DNA of 28,575 bases from Gammaproteobacteria bacterium (lineage in GTDB: Bacteria; Pseudomonadota; Gammaproteobacteria; Acidiferrobacterales; Acidiferrobacteraceae), in assembly GCA_028064935.1 (NCBI GenBank), contig JAPTWT010000206.1, positions 1-28,575 of the forward strand, read 5' to 3'. This document shows positions 8,165-16,566 of the stretch, one piece after another. The position numbers and the translations under genes were made by a program. The first letter of the stretch is position 1. Each line of letters begins with the position of its first letter. Below the pieces are notes generated by a model, which was given only the letters and a program-made list of their open reading frames with translations, did not search any database and had not been told where the DNA came from.

Positions 8165-9177
8165 AATGACTGCAAGAGCTCGCGGGATGCGCGATAGTCG
8201 GCATTGGCGGAGAGTTCGTCCGCAGTCCACGCCGGACGCCCGTGCAGGCGTGTCATGCGCGCCTGCGACAGGGGATTGACATAGCCGGAGAGCGCCTCGA
8301 ACAGGCCATCAAGACCATCCGGGTCATTGCAGGCGAGCACGACATCGCAACCCGCGGCCAGGGCCTTGCGGGCACGCGCACCGAGATCACCGGCGCCGTG
8401 GGCACCGGCCATGCTGAGATCGTCGCTGAAGATCACCCCGCTAAAGCGCTGCGCCTTGCGCAATAGGTCTTGCAGCCACACGCGCGAGAAACCGGCGGGC
8501 TGCGCATCCACCCGGGGATACAAGACGTGCGCGGGCATGACCGCCGCCAGCACCGTCGGACACAGGCGCGCGAACGGGACGAGATCGGCATTCTTCAAGG
8601 CCGACAGCGGACGCTCGTCGACTGGCAGTTCGGTATGCGAATCCCCCATCACCCCACCGTGCCCGGGAAAGTGTTTGCCGCAGGCCGCCATCCCCGCCTG
8701 CGTCATGCCCAGCACATATTGCCGGGCGAGTTCGGTCACCACCAGCGGATCTTCGGCGAACGCGCGATCACCGATCACGGTGCTCACGCCGTGCCCGAGA
8801 TCGAGCACCGGCGCGAAGCTCATATCCACACCATGGGCCAGCAGTTCGGCGGCCATGACATAGCCCGCCGCATGCGCCAGTGTGCGCCCGCGCGCGCGAT
8901 CGAGCGCATGGATCTCGCCGATGCGCGCGCCCGCCGGAAGGTCTGTGAATCCGGCGCGGAAACGCTGGATGCGTCCACCTTCGTGATCGACGGTAATGAT
9001 GAGCGGGGGATTGCGCAGGGCGCGGATCTCGGCGGTCAATGCGCGCAGCTGGGCCGGGCTCTCGTAATTCCGGCTAAAGAGAATCACGCCCCCGACCAGC
9101 GGGTGGCGCAACCGCCCGCGCTCCTTAGGCGACAGCGTGGTTCCCACCAAATCCATCATGACCGGACCTAGCGACAT
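8161..9177 (-). CDS. nagZ: Beta-N-acetylhexosaminidase (cytoplasmic murein recycling)
   Basis: NagZ is a glycoside hydrolase family 3 enzyme that removes N-acetylglucosamine from 1,6-anhydromuropeptides in the cytoplasm. It has 338 residues and no signal peptide. Substrate-binding VDHEGGRIQRF (63-73), KHFPGHGGVMGDSHTELP (168-185, containing the D179/H181 general acid/base dyad) and FSDDLSM with the nucleophile aspartate (D252) are all present. An ideal AAGGAG lies 5 bases before the ATG and overlaps the TAA of the upstream YkuD gene. Being next to a YkuD-domain enzyme also lacking a signal peptide suggests a two-step muropeptide recycling pair. Its product path feeds AmpG/AmpD-type recycling, whose other genes are not in the window. 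Confidence 0.95.
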   Translation of the reverse strand: MSLGPVMMDLVGTTLSPKERGRLRHPLVGGVILFSRNYESPAQLRALTAEIRALRNPPLIITVDHEGGRIQRFRAGFTDLPAGARIGEIHALDRARGRTLAHAAGYVMAAELLAHGVDMSFAPVLDLGHGVSTVIGDRAFAEDPLVVTELARQYVLGMTQAGMAACGKHFPGHGGVMGDSHTELPVDERPLSALKNADLVPFARLCPTVLAAVMPAHVLYPRVDAQPAGFSRVWLQDLLRKAQRFSGVIFSDDLSMAGAHGAGDLGARARKALAAGCDVVLACNDPDGLDGLFEALSGYVNPLSQARMTRLHGRPAWTADELSANADYRASRELLQSL

Positions 9178-9186
9178 GGCGTCTCC

Positions 9187-9672
9187 TTACGCAATGATAC
9201 GCACGCGGGTACCGGGTGGCACCCGATCAAAGAGTTCCATGACCTCGTCGTTACGCATCTTGATGCAACCGTGCGACGAGGGTATGCCCATCGGGTCCTC
9301 GTCCGGGGCCCCATGGATGTAGATGTAGCGGCGCATGGTGTCGACCTCACCCAAGCGATTCTCGCCCGCCGTAAGTCCGCTCAACCACAAGATGCGCGTC
9401 AATACCCAGTCCCTCTGGGGATGGAGCCGGCGCAAGGCCGGACTATAGATCTCGCCGGTCGGGCGGCGCCCGACGAACACCGTCCCGCGCGCGGCGCCAT
9501 CGCCGATCTTGGCACGCACGACATGCAGACCTCGCGGCGTCTGATAGCTGCCATAGCGCTCGCCCACGCCGTTCTTGGCGGTGGCCACCGCGGTCTCCCA
9601 TATCACGCGCCCGCCCTCGCGCTCGCAGAGCCGCAACCGCTGGGCGGCGACATCCACCTCTATGTAGGACAT
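9187..9672 (-). CDS. YkuD (L,D-transpeptidase) domain protein, probably cytoplasmic L,D-carboxypeptidase
   Basis: This 161-residue protein is a nearly bare YkuD catalytic domain. H120 (YIYIHGAP), H134 and the nucleophile C136 (SSHGCIKM) form the catalytic motif HxnSHGC. There is no signal peptide, membrane segment or peptidoglycan-binding domain: the N-terminus MSYIEVDVAAQRLRLCE begins directly with the first strand. Most L,D-transpeptidases are exported, but A. baumannii ElsL/LdtK is a cytoplasmic YkuD L,D-carboxypeptidase in murein recycling. The adjacency to nagZ suggests the same role, trimming tetrapeptides to tripeptides. The ATG directly follows the rlmD stop (TAGATG), with GAGGGA about 8 bases upstream. 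The fold is certain; the cytoplasmic recycling role is an inference. Confidence 0.9.
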   Translation of the reverse strand: MSYIEVDVAAQRLRLCEREGGRVIWETAVATAKNGVGERYGSYQTPRGLHVVRAKIGDGAARGTVFVGRRPTGEIYSPALRRLHPQRDWVLTRILWLSGLTAGENRLGEVDTMRRYIYIHGAPDEDPMGIPSSHGCIKMRNDEVMELFDRVPPGTRVRIIA

Positions 9673-10992
9673 CTAGCCGTCCCTCATGAACAAGGCCATG
9701 GCCTCGATGTGGTGGGTCTGCGGGAACATATCCACGACGCCTGCGCGCGCCAAGCGGTACCCCCCCTCGCGCACGAGCCATTGCGTATCGCGCGCCAGGG
9801 TCGCGGGATTGCATGATACATAGACGAGGCGCGGCACGCCGCGTGCCGAGAGCGTCTTGACCGCCGCCATCGCCCCGGTGCGCGGCGGATCGAGGAGCGC
9901 TGCGTCGAAGGGCCGGTCCCCGAGCAGATCGCCCAGGGTCTCGGCGTCCAGATCCGCCACCGCGAACGTGGCGTTGTCGAGGTCGTTGGCGCGCGCATTG
10001 CAGCGCGCCTTGTCGACAAGCGCCGACGCGCCCTCGATACCGAATACCGAGGCCGCACGCCGCGCGATGGGGAATGTGAAGTTCCCGAGACCGCAAAAAA
10101 GGTCCAGCACGCGGCTGCCGGCGTGCAGCCCCAGCCAGTCCACCGCCTGCGCCACCATGGCCTTGTTGGTCTCACCATTCACTTGAATGAAATCCGTGGG
10201 CCCGAAGGTCAGGTCAACGGCGAACTCCGGCAGGGCATAGTGCAAGACCTCGCCGGGCCCGCCCACGTATTCCACGGTCTCGGGCCCGCCAGCCTGGACA
10301 TGCATGGCCAATCCCTGGGTCTCCCCGAAGGCCGAAAGCGCCCGCAGGTCCGCCGCCGTCAGGTCGCGCAGATGGCGCAGCACCAGGGCCGCGGCGTCAT
10401 CGCCGGCCGCGAACTCGATCTGCGGGATGGCCTCGGGGCAGGACAGGCCCTCCATGAGCGCCTTCACGTCGGCAAGACGCGCACCGAGCCGCGCATCAAG
10501 CGTATGACAATAGGACAAGGGCGCGATATAGGAGTGCCGACGTTCACGAAATCCCAGCAAAAGCCCGCCTTTCTTGTCGACGACCCGCGCCCCGAGCCGG
10601 GCCTTGCGCCGATACGCGAATACTGGACCTGTCACGGGGGGCGCCCAATCCGCACAGTCCACCTGCGCGATATGGGCGAAGGCCTCGCGCACGATACCCT
10701 CCTTGGCGGAAAGCTGGGCGGCCGGCTCCAGGTGCTGGAGCTGGCAGCCGCCGCACACCCCGAAATGCGCACACCGCGCCTCCACGCGCTTGGCGGAGCG
10801 CACCAGGATCTCCCGTACCGCGCCGGTGTCATAGCGGCGTCTGCGGCCGACATAACGAAACCGCACCTCCTCACCGGGCAATGCCCCATCCACGAACACC
10901 ACCTTGCCATCGCAATGTCCGACGCCGGAACCATCGTGATTCAGGGAGGCGATGACACAGGTCGCGTCCTCCGGCAGCTGCCGGGCCTTCAT
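9673..10992 (-). CDS. rlmD: 23S rRNA (uracil-1939-C5)-methyltransferase
   Basis: RlmD uses SAM to methylate U1939 of 23S rRNA. From the ATG at 10992 it has 439 residues. An N-terminal TRAM domain (about 1-62) is followed by the iron-sulfur cysteines C74, C80 and C83 (CAHFGVCGGC) and a later cysteine in LSYCHTL, the four ligands known for RlmD. The SAM motif is VLDLFCGLGNFTFPIA, and the catalytic cysteine lies in YVSCNPATLARD. The chosen ATG forms an ATGA overlap with the upstream exonuclease stop; a GTG six codons earlier lies inside that gene. The iron-sulfur ligands separate it from TrmA and from RlmC-type short forms. Confidence 0.95.
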   Translation of the reverse strand: MKARQLPEDATCVIASLNHDGSGVGHCDGKVVFVDGALPGEEVRFRYVGRRRRYDTGAVREILVRSAKRVEARCAHFGVCGGCQLQHLEPAAQLSAKEGIVREAFAHIAQVDCADWAPPVTGPVFAYRRKARLGARVVDKKGGLLLGFRERRHSYIAPLSYCHTLDARLGARLADVKALMEGLSCPEAIPQIEFAAGDDAAALVLRHLRDLTAADLRALSAFGETQGLAMHVQAGGPETVEYVGGPGEVLHYALPEFAVDLTFGPTDFIQVNGETNKAMVAQAVDWLGLHAGSRVLDLFCGLGNFTFPIARRAASVFGIEGASALVDKARCNARANDLDNATFAVADLDAETLGDLLGDRPFDAALLDPPRTGAMAAVKTLSARGVPRLVYVSCNPATLARDTQWLVREGGYRLARAGVVDMFPQTHHIEAMALFMRDG

Positions 10993-11765
10993 GCGCCCGC
11001 CGCCTCCCACGCCTGCAAAAATGCCGACAGGTGAGGCCTGCAGGCGGCAGCCAGGACCGTCTTCAACCGTTCCTCTTCCTGCCTGTGGGCCTCGGGCGCA
11101 AGGTGTCCGCGCATGAGTTCTAACCGCAGAAATACGAGATAGGTATTCAAGACGTCGGTCTCGCAGTAGTCGCGGATCCCACCGATCTCGCCACGCCGAT
11201 AGCGGTCCCAGACCTCGGCGCCGTCATGGCCTTGCTTGCCGGGAAAGCCGAGAAACGCCGATATCTCGTCCAGCGGCGCCGTGGCGCGCGCCTGGTAGCC
11301 CGACAGCACATCCATGACATCCGTATGTCGGGCATGATAACGGCTCAGGTAATTGTTCCAGCGAAACGCGCTGTCCTCATCGCCGGTCTCCCAATAGCGG
11401 CTGCAGGGGATCTTGTGCAGCAGGGCGCGGTAATGCAGCACCGGCAGGTCGAAGCCGCCGCCATTCCACGACACGAGCGTCGGCGAAAACCGCTCGATGC
11501 CCTCGAAGAAGCGCCCGAGGATCTCAGCCTCGGAGGCCGCGGGATCGCCGAGCGACCACACGCGGCACTCGTCATTGCGGCGCAATAGCACCGAGATCGC
11601 CACTACCTTGTGCAGGTAGTGGCGCAGAAACTCCTGGCCGGACTCCTCGCGCCGCCTGTGGACCATGACCCGCGCGACGTCCTCGTCCCCCAGATCCAGA
11701 TGGTAGAGACGGCGCCCCGCGGCCACGTCCGGCACGGTCTCGATATCGAACACAAGGACATTCAT
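10989..11765 (-). CDS. DEDDy-type 3'-5' exonuclease (PolB-exonuclease-like)
   Basis: This is a 258-residue protein of the family of predicted 3'-5' exonucleases related to the proofreading domain of DNA polymerase B. The exonuclease motifs are Exo I FDIETVP (about residues 6-12), Exo II VSWNGGGFDLPVL (with NxxxFD), and Exo III YCETD, where the tyrosine four residues before the aspartate makes it the DEDDy subtype. It is a stand-alone exonuclease with no polymerase domain. Its ATG overlaps the cysM stop as ATGA and its stop overlaps the rlmD start. Position among recJ, udg and uvrC suggests DNA repair, but RNA processing is possible because related DEDD enzymes act on RNA. Confidence 0.85.
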   Translation of the reverse strand: MNVLVFDIETVPDVAAGRRLYHLDLGDEDVARVMVHRRREESGQEFLRHYLHKVVAISVLLRRNDECRVWSLGDPAASEAEILGRFFEGIERFSPTLVSWNGGGFDLPVLHYRALLHKIPCSRYWETGDEDSAFRWNNYLSRYHARHTDVMDVLSGYQARATAPLDEISAFLGFPGKQGHDGAEVWDRYRRGEIGGIRDYCETDVLNTYLVFLRLELMRGHLAPEAHRQEEERLKTVLAAACRPHLSAFLQAWEAAGA

Positions 11766-12655
11766 GAGACCGGAAACACACCCGTGGACAGATAGCGGTC
11801 GCCGCGGTCGCAGACGATGCTGACGATGGTGGCATGCTCGAGCGTGGCGCCGAGCATCAGCGCCGCGGCCACCGCCCCGCCCGAGGAGATCCCGCAAAAG
11901 ACCCCCTCCTCACGCGCCAACCGGCGCGTCATCTCCTCGGCCTCCTTCTGGTCGATATCGATGATGCGGTCCACACGCGCGGCCTCGTAGATCGCCGGGA
12001 GATAGCTCGCAGGCCACCGCCGTATGCCCGGGATCGATGACCCGGCCGTGGGCTGCACGCCGACCACGACGATCCCCGGATTGCGCTCCTTCAGATAGCG
12101 CGAGGTCCCCATGATGGTCCCGGTGGTCCCCATGGCGCTCACGAAATGGGTCACGGTGCCGTCGGTGTCGCGCCAGATCTCCGGGCCCGTGGTCCGGTAG
12201 TGGGCATCCGGGTTGTCGGGATTCGAGAACTGGTCGAGGATGCGGCCCTCGCCACGCGCCTCCATGGCACGCGCCGTGTCGATGGCCTCCTCCATGCTGC
12301 CGGCCTTCGAGGTGAGGATCAGCCGCGCGCCAAAGGCGCGCATGAGCCCCTGGCGTTCCACGCTCATGTGCTCGGGCATGACCAGCACCATGCGATAGCC
12401 CTTGACCGCGGCGGCCATGGCCAACGCGATCCCGGTATTACCGCTCGTGGCCTCGATCAGGGTGTCGCCCGGATGTATGGTCCCGCGGCGCTCGGCGGCC
12501 TCGATCATGTTGAGCGCCGGCCGGTCCTTGACCGAACCCGCCGGGTTATTGCCCTCGAGCTTCAGGAGCAGACGATTTCCCCGTTCCGTACCCAGGCGCT
12601 GAAGGGCGACAAGCGGTGTATTACCGACACACTCGGCAAGGGATTTTATGTTCAC
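11762..12655 (-). CDS. cysM: Cysteine synthase B (O-acetylserine sulfhydrylase B)
   Basis: CysM makes cysteine (or S-sulfocysteine from thiosulfate) from O-acetylserine with pyridoxal phosphate. It has 297 residues from a GTG at 12655, reading VNIKSLAECVGNTPLVALQR; the frame before it is not CysM-like, and a GTG start is also used in E. coli. The cofactor lysine is K43 in PAGSVKDRPA, and the substrate loop is TSGNTG. The segments SSIPGIRRWP and SLVCDRGDRYLSTGVF-like end (IVCDRGDRYLSTGVF) are diagnostic of CysM rather than CysK. It is separated from recJ by 118 bases, the largest gap in the long unit, so it may have a promoter of its own, though none is convincing. Confidence 0.95.
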   Translation of the reverse strand: MNIKSLAECVGNTPLVALQRLGTERGNRLLLKLEGNNPAGSVKDRPALNMIEAAERRGTIHPGDTLIEATSGNTGIALAMAAAVKGYRMVLVMPEHMSVERQGLMRAFGARLILTSKAGSMEEAIDTARAMEARGEGRILDQFSNPDNPDAHYRTTGPEIWRDTDGTVTHFVSAMGTTGTIMGTSRYLKERNPGIVVVGVQPTAGSSIPGIRRWPASYLPAIYEAARVDRIIDIDQKEAEEMTRRLAREEGVFCGISSGGAVAAALMLGATLEHATIVSIVCDRGDRYLSTGVFPVS

Positions 12656-12773
12656 GCGATCGATCCAATGAGCCTGTTCATCCCGCCAGCCCCGCCGGCC
12701 CCGCACGCGACTCTGCGCGCCGCCCGCTACCGGTCAAGGCGAGTTCGAATACTGGTGTTGAGTGTAGCGCACT

Positions 12774-14444
12774 TTAAGGCCCGGGCGACACGGCGGACCA
12801 TTCCGCAACATACAGGCAGAGGGTCTCGCGGCCGCCGAAGTCGTCGATCCCGAGGTGGTAGCGCACGGCAATGGAGCTGCCGATGGCCGGCGCCTGGTTA
12901 CAGCGGAATGCCACGGCCTTCATGGGTTCGTCACGGCCGTCCACGGCAAGCCGCAGGCGCAGATGCGCCTCCTTCACCACCGCCGCCTCCATCACCCCAA
13001 AAAGCCCCTCGAACAACGGTTCGGGGAACCCATTGCCCCACGGGCCACCGGCACGGATGGCCGATGCCAGCGCCAGGGTCAATTCCTCCGGCTGCAATAC
13101 GCCATCCCCGCGCGCATCGATGAACGGGCCGCGCCCTATGCGCCGCTCGACCTCGCCTGCGAACGCCGCCGCGAAGCGCGGGTAATCGCTCTCGGCGATC
13201 GTAAGGCCCGCGGCTGCGGCATGCCCGCCGAACTGGCGGATCAGACCCGCATGGCGTTCGCCGATGGCCGCCAGGGTATCGCGCAGGTTGAGCGTCGGCA
13301 CGCTGCGGCCGGAGCCGCGCAGGGATCCGTCGTCGGCGGGCGCGAATACGATCGCCGGCCGCTTATAGGCGTCCTTCAGACGTCCGGCGAGAATCCCGAC
13401 GACCCCCGGATGCCAGTGCGGCTCCATGAGGCAAATCCCGGCACTCAAAGTGTCAGCCTCGACCGACACCGCCAGACGCGCGCTGGCCTCGGCCTGCATC
13501 TGCGCCTCGCGCTCGCGCCGTTCGCGGTTCAAGGCATCGAGCTCGCGCGCCAGCGCCAAGGCCTCACCGCGGTCATCCGTGAGCAGGCAGCGTACGCCCA
13601 CACTCATGTCGGCCAGCCGCCCGGCGGCGTTCAGCCGCGGCCCGATCTGGAAACCGAGATCCTGGGCATAGATCCGCCCGGGGTGCCTGCCGCTCACGAG
13701 CAGCAAGGCCTCGATGCCGGCACAGGCGCGTCCGGCATTCATGCGCCGCAGCCCCTCGCGCACCAGCACGCGATTATTGGCATCGAGCGGGACACAGTCG
13801 GCGACCGTGCCGAGCGCCACGAGATCGAGAAGGTCGGCGAGCGCTACATGCTCGGCGCTAAGCCTTCGGCGCAGCGCGATCAGCACGTAGAGCACCACGC
13901 CGACCCCGGCCAGGGCCTTGCTCGGAAAGCGATCCCCGGGCTGGTTGGGATTGACGATGGCGACCGCCTCGGGCAGCGTCGGGCCGGGCAGATGGTGATC
14001 GGTGATGATGAGACGCAAACCGCGTTCGCGTGCCGTGCGTGCGCCCTCGAGACTGTTGATACCATTGTCGACCGTCAGGATCCACTGTGGCCCCAGGGTC
14101 GCGGCGCGCGCGACGATGGCGGCACTCAAACCATAGCCCTCGCGCGCCCGATCCGGGATCAGATAATGGACGTCGTGCGCGCCCAGGCGGCGCAATCCGC
14201 GCACCGCAAGGGCGGTTCCGGTGGCCCCATCGGCATCATAGTCACCGATGACGAGGATGCGCTCACCCCGCGCCATGGCCCCCGCCAGGGCATCGGTGGC
14301 CTGCTCGAGGCCGCTCAAGGTATCGGGCGCGGCGAGCGTCGCAAGCCCGCGCGTCTCCGCGACGCGGTCTCCAACCCCGCGGGCCGCATAGAGACGATCG
14401 AGGACCGCCTCGACGATGGCCGGCGGCACCGATGGCACGGTCAT
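12774..14444 (-). CDS. recJ: Single-stranded-DNA-specific 5'-3' exonuclease RecJ
   Basis: RecJ degrades single-stranded DNA from the 5' end in RecFOR recombination, mismatch and base-excision repair. It has 556 residues, the usual gammaproteobacterial size. The DHH phosphoesterase motifs are DYDADG (68-73) and ITDHHLPGP with the DHH triad, plus LVALGTVADCVPL. The DHHA1 domain carries GRSVPTLNLRD and the GGHAAAAG motif, and a C-terminal OB-fold follows. The ATG at 14444 makes an ATGA overlap with the stop of the rpfE-like gene and has AGGTGGGGG just upstream. The longer frame to 14606 lies inside that gene and is arginine-rich. Confidence 0.96.
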   Translation of the reverse strand: MTVPSVPPAIVEAVLDRLYAARGVGDRVAETRGLATLAAPDTLSGLEQATDALAGAMARGERILVIGDYDADGATGTALAVRGLRRLGAHDVHYLIPDRAREGYGLSAAIVARAATLGPQWILTVDNGINSLEGARTARERGLRLIITDHHLPGPTLPEAVAIVNPNQPGDRFPSKALAGVGVVLYVLIALRRRLSAEHVALADLLDLVALGTVADCVPLDANNRVLVREGLRRMNAGRACAGIEALLLVSGRHPGRIYAQDLGFQIGPRLNAAGRLADMSVGVRCLLTDDRGEALALARELDALNRERREREAQMQAEASARLAVSVEADTLSAGICLMEPHWHPGVVGILAGRLKDAYKRPAIVFAPADDGSLRGSGRSVPTLNLRDTLAAIGERHAGLIRQFGGHAAAAGLTIAESDYPRFAAAFAGEVERRIGRGPFIDARGDGVLQPEELTLALASAIRAGGPWGNGFPEPLFEGLFGVMEAAVVKEAHLRLRLAVDGRDEPMKAVAFRCNQAPAIGSSIAVRYHLGIDDFGGRETLCLYVAEWSAVSPGP

Positions 14445-15433
14445 CGACGCCCCCACCTGGCAAACGGGCGCCACCAGCGCGGTTCCAGGACGTGGCAGGG
14501 TCCGCGGTCGCCGATCAACGACAATCGTGCCAGTCGCCGGGCGCGCGTGGCGGCGGCGAGCGGCCGCCACCAGGCGCTGACAAAGGCCTCCAGGAACGAC
14601 GACCACGCATCGGTATCCCCATACTGCACCGCGCCCTGCGCCCCGCGTAAAACGATCAAGGTCGTGCCTGCGTGATCGAGATCAGGGACCCCCGCCGGCA
14701 GTCCCGCCACCACCGCCCCGGTGGCCCGTGCCATGCCGCTCACGAGCGCATCGTCTGTAAACACGCGCCTGAAAGCCGGATCGGCGGGCACGGACGCCGG
14801 GGCACGCCCCGGGCCCCACAGCCAGATGCTATTGGCCTCGCCGCGCGCGGCCTCACCCCCATGACCGGCGCTCAGGGCCTCATGCAACATCATCTGCGCC
14901 TCGTTCAAACGGGTCCGCCAATAGCGCGCGTGACCTTCGGGCAGGTAATCATGGATGTTGCGGCCGGCGACCTCGGCCATGGCCGTGGCCTGCAAGGGCT
15001 CGGGGGTCGGTAGCCTCAGATACCAGCGCGTGGGCGCGAGCGCCTCGATCACCCCGCCGTCGGCGGCAAATACCTCGGCCACACGCGCACAGAGGCGTTG
15101 CGCCTCCTTCGCATCGAGTGTCAGGGTATCGTTATCCAAAAGCAGCAGGCGGTCCCCGTCCACCGCCAGGTGCACGGGGTCGCAGCGCACCCACCAGCGG
15201 TCATCGCGCACTTGCCCTTCGCCTAGGCGTGCGAGTGCCGCGAGTCCGGCCGTTGGGGGTAGACCAAAGAGCGCCAGGGCGCGTGTCGCATAACCCTCGT
15301 CACCCCCTTCCATGCGCCGTGTGCGCGAAAGCGCCCGGGCAAGCGCCACGGGCGGGGGCGTAGGCCATATCGCGCCCCCATGGAGGCCAGGCACATAGAA
15401 CGTGACCGCGGGGGCCATGAGCGCCGGCGGCAC
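14441..15433 (-). CDS. RpfE-like conserved protein (COG4255-type)
   Basis: This 330-residue protein is probably a homologue of the conserved protein called RpfE in Xanthomonas, where it also adjoins recJ; annotations also call the family cofactor-independent phosphoglycerate-mutase-like. Features seen: an N-terminal segment VTFYVPGLHG, RWYLRLPTPEPLQATAMAEVAGRNI region, NEAQMMLHEA (about residues 176-185), SIWLWGPGR, and a C-terminal strand HVLEPRWWRPFARWGRR rich in tryptophan. No signal peptide or membrane segment. No catalytic motif is recognised. The start is a GTG at 15433; an ATG at 15418 is an alternative. The biochemical function is unknown to me; the family call rests on remembered motifs and on the recJ linkage. 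Confidence 0.7.
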   Translation of the reverse strand: MPPALMAPAVTFYVPGLHGGAIWPTPPPVALARALSRTRRMEGGDEGYATRALALFGLPPTAGLAALARLGEGQVRDDRWWVRCDPVHLAVDGDRLLLLDNDTLTLDAKEAQRLCARVAEVFAADGGVIEALAPTRWYLRLPTPEPLQATAMAEVAGRNIHDYLPEGHARYWRTRLNEAQMMLHEALSAGHGGEAARGEANSIWLWGPGRAPASVPADPAFRRVFTDDALVSGMARATGAVVAGLPAGVPDLDHAGTTLIVLRGAQGAVQYGDTDAWSSFLEAFVSAWWRPLAAATRARRLARLSLIGDRGPCHVLEPRWWRPFARWGRR

Positions 15434-15481
15434 GGTCAGAACCCCGGCTGGATGGCACCGCGCCGGCGGGCGCGAGGCATC

Positions 15482-16552
15482 CTAGGACGAGCGATCGAGA
15501 ATGACAGAACGCACCGCGGCAAGCGTCGGGGCGACGGTCACGAGTTCGCCAGCCCCCCCCTGACGGATGGCCACGTCGGGATCCTTAAGACCGTGGCCGG
15601 TGACCGTGCATACCACCGTCGTACCCTCCTCGATGCGTCCGGCGCGCAGATCGCGCAAGGCCCCCGCCACCGACACCGCCGAGGCCGGCTCGCAGAATAT
15701 CCCCTCCTCGCGCGCCATGAGTTTCTGCGTGGCCAGGATCTCGGCGTCGTCGATCGCGCCGAACCAGCCGCCGGTGGCCTCGCGCGCCGATTGCGCGAGC
15801 GCCCATGATTGTGGATGGCCGATACGGATGGCGGTGGCCACCGTCTCCGGCTCATCGACCATGCGACCCTCGACAAACGGCGCGGCGCCCGCCGCCTGAT
15901 AGCCCACGAGTTTGGGGATCGCACAACGCCCTTCGCGCGCATAATCCTTGTATCCCAGCCAATGCGCGCTGATGTTGCCGGCATTGCCGACCGGCAGATA
16001 ATGGTAGTGCGGCGCAAATCCCAGGGCATCGACAATCTCGAAGGCCGCGGTCTTCTGCCCCTGCAGGCGGTAAGGATTGACGGAATTCACGAGCGTGATG
16101 GGCGTGCTCTCGGCAATCTCCTTCACAAGTCGCATGCCGGCGTCGAAATTCCCCTGGATCTGCACCACCACCGCGCCATGGATCATCGCCTGACTCAGCT
16201 TGCCAAGCGCGATCTTGCCCTCCGGGATCAAAACGAAGGCGCTGATCCCGGCGCGTGCCGCATAGGCCGCGGCCGATGCCGAGGTATTGCCGGTGGAGGC
16301 ACAGATCACGGCGCGCGAGCCGGCCTCGCAGGCCTTGGTCACGGCAAAACACATGCCGCGATCCTTGAAGGATCCGGTGGGGTTCAGGCCCTCGAACTTC
16401 ACGTACAGGGCCGCCGTCCGTCCCGTGGTGCGCGTCAGCCGATCCAGCCGGATGAGCGGCGTATTGCCCTCGCCCAGGGTGATGATGCGGCTGTCGTCTG
16501 CGATCGGAAGCCAGTCACGGTAACGCGCGATGATACCGGTATAACGACTCAT
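15482..16552 (-). CDS. thrC: Threonine synthase
   Basis: ThrC converts O-phosphohomoserine to threonine with pyridoxal phosphate. It has 356 residues, the shorter class typical of Bacillus and many proteobacteria rather than the E. coli type of about 430. The cofactor lysine is K63 in [11 protein letters not shown], followed by [19 protein letters not shown] and the phosphate-binding [12 protein letters not shown] loop. Start ATG at 16552 has AGGAG about 12 bases upstream, formed by the end of hom. It follows hom with a 14-base gap, so the last two steps from aspartate semialdehyde to threonine bracket homoserine kinase, which is not in the window. Confidence 0.96.
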   Translation of the reverse strand: MSRYTGIIARYRDWLPIADDSRIITLGEGNTPLIRLDRLTRTTGRTAALYVKFEGLNPTGSFKDRGMCFAVTKACEAGSRAVICASTGNTSASAAAYAARAGISAFVLIPEGKIALGKLSQAMIHGAVVVQIQGNFDAGMRLVKEIAESTPITLVNSVNPYRLQGQKTAAFEIVDALGFAPHYHYLPVGNAGNISAHWLGYKDYAREGRCAIPKLVGYQAAGAAPFVEGRMVDEPETVATAIRIGHPQSWALAQSAREATGGWFGAIDDAEILATQKLMAREEGIFCEPASAVSVAGALRDLRAGRIEEGTTVVCTVTGHGLKDPDVAIRQGGAGELVTVAPTLAAVRSVILDRSS

Positions 16553-16566
16553 GGGAATTCTTGCTC

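Noticed and set aside
12656..12773. Promoter for cysM in the 118-base gap
   Set aside because: A TACACT box and a TTGACC box are present but no pair has acceptable spacing.
12855..14675. 606-codon open frame on the plus strand
   Set aside because: It is antisense to recJ and the rpfE-like gene, which have full family motifs; long antisense frames are expected in GC-rich coding DNA.
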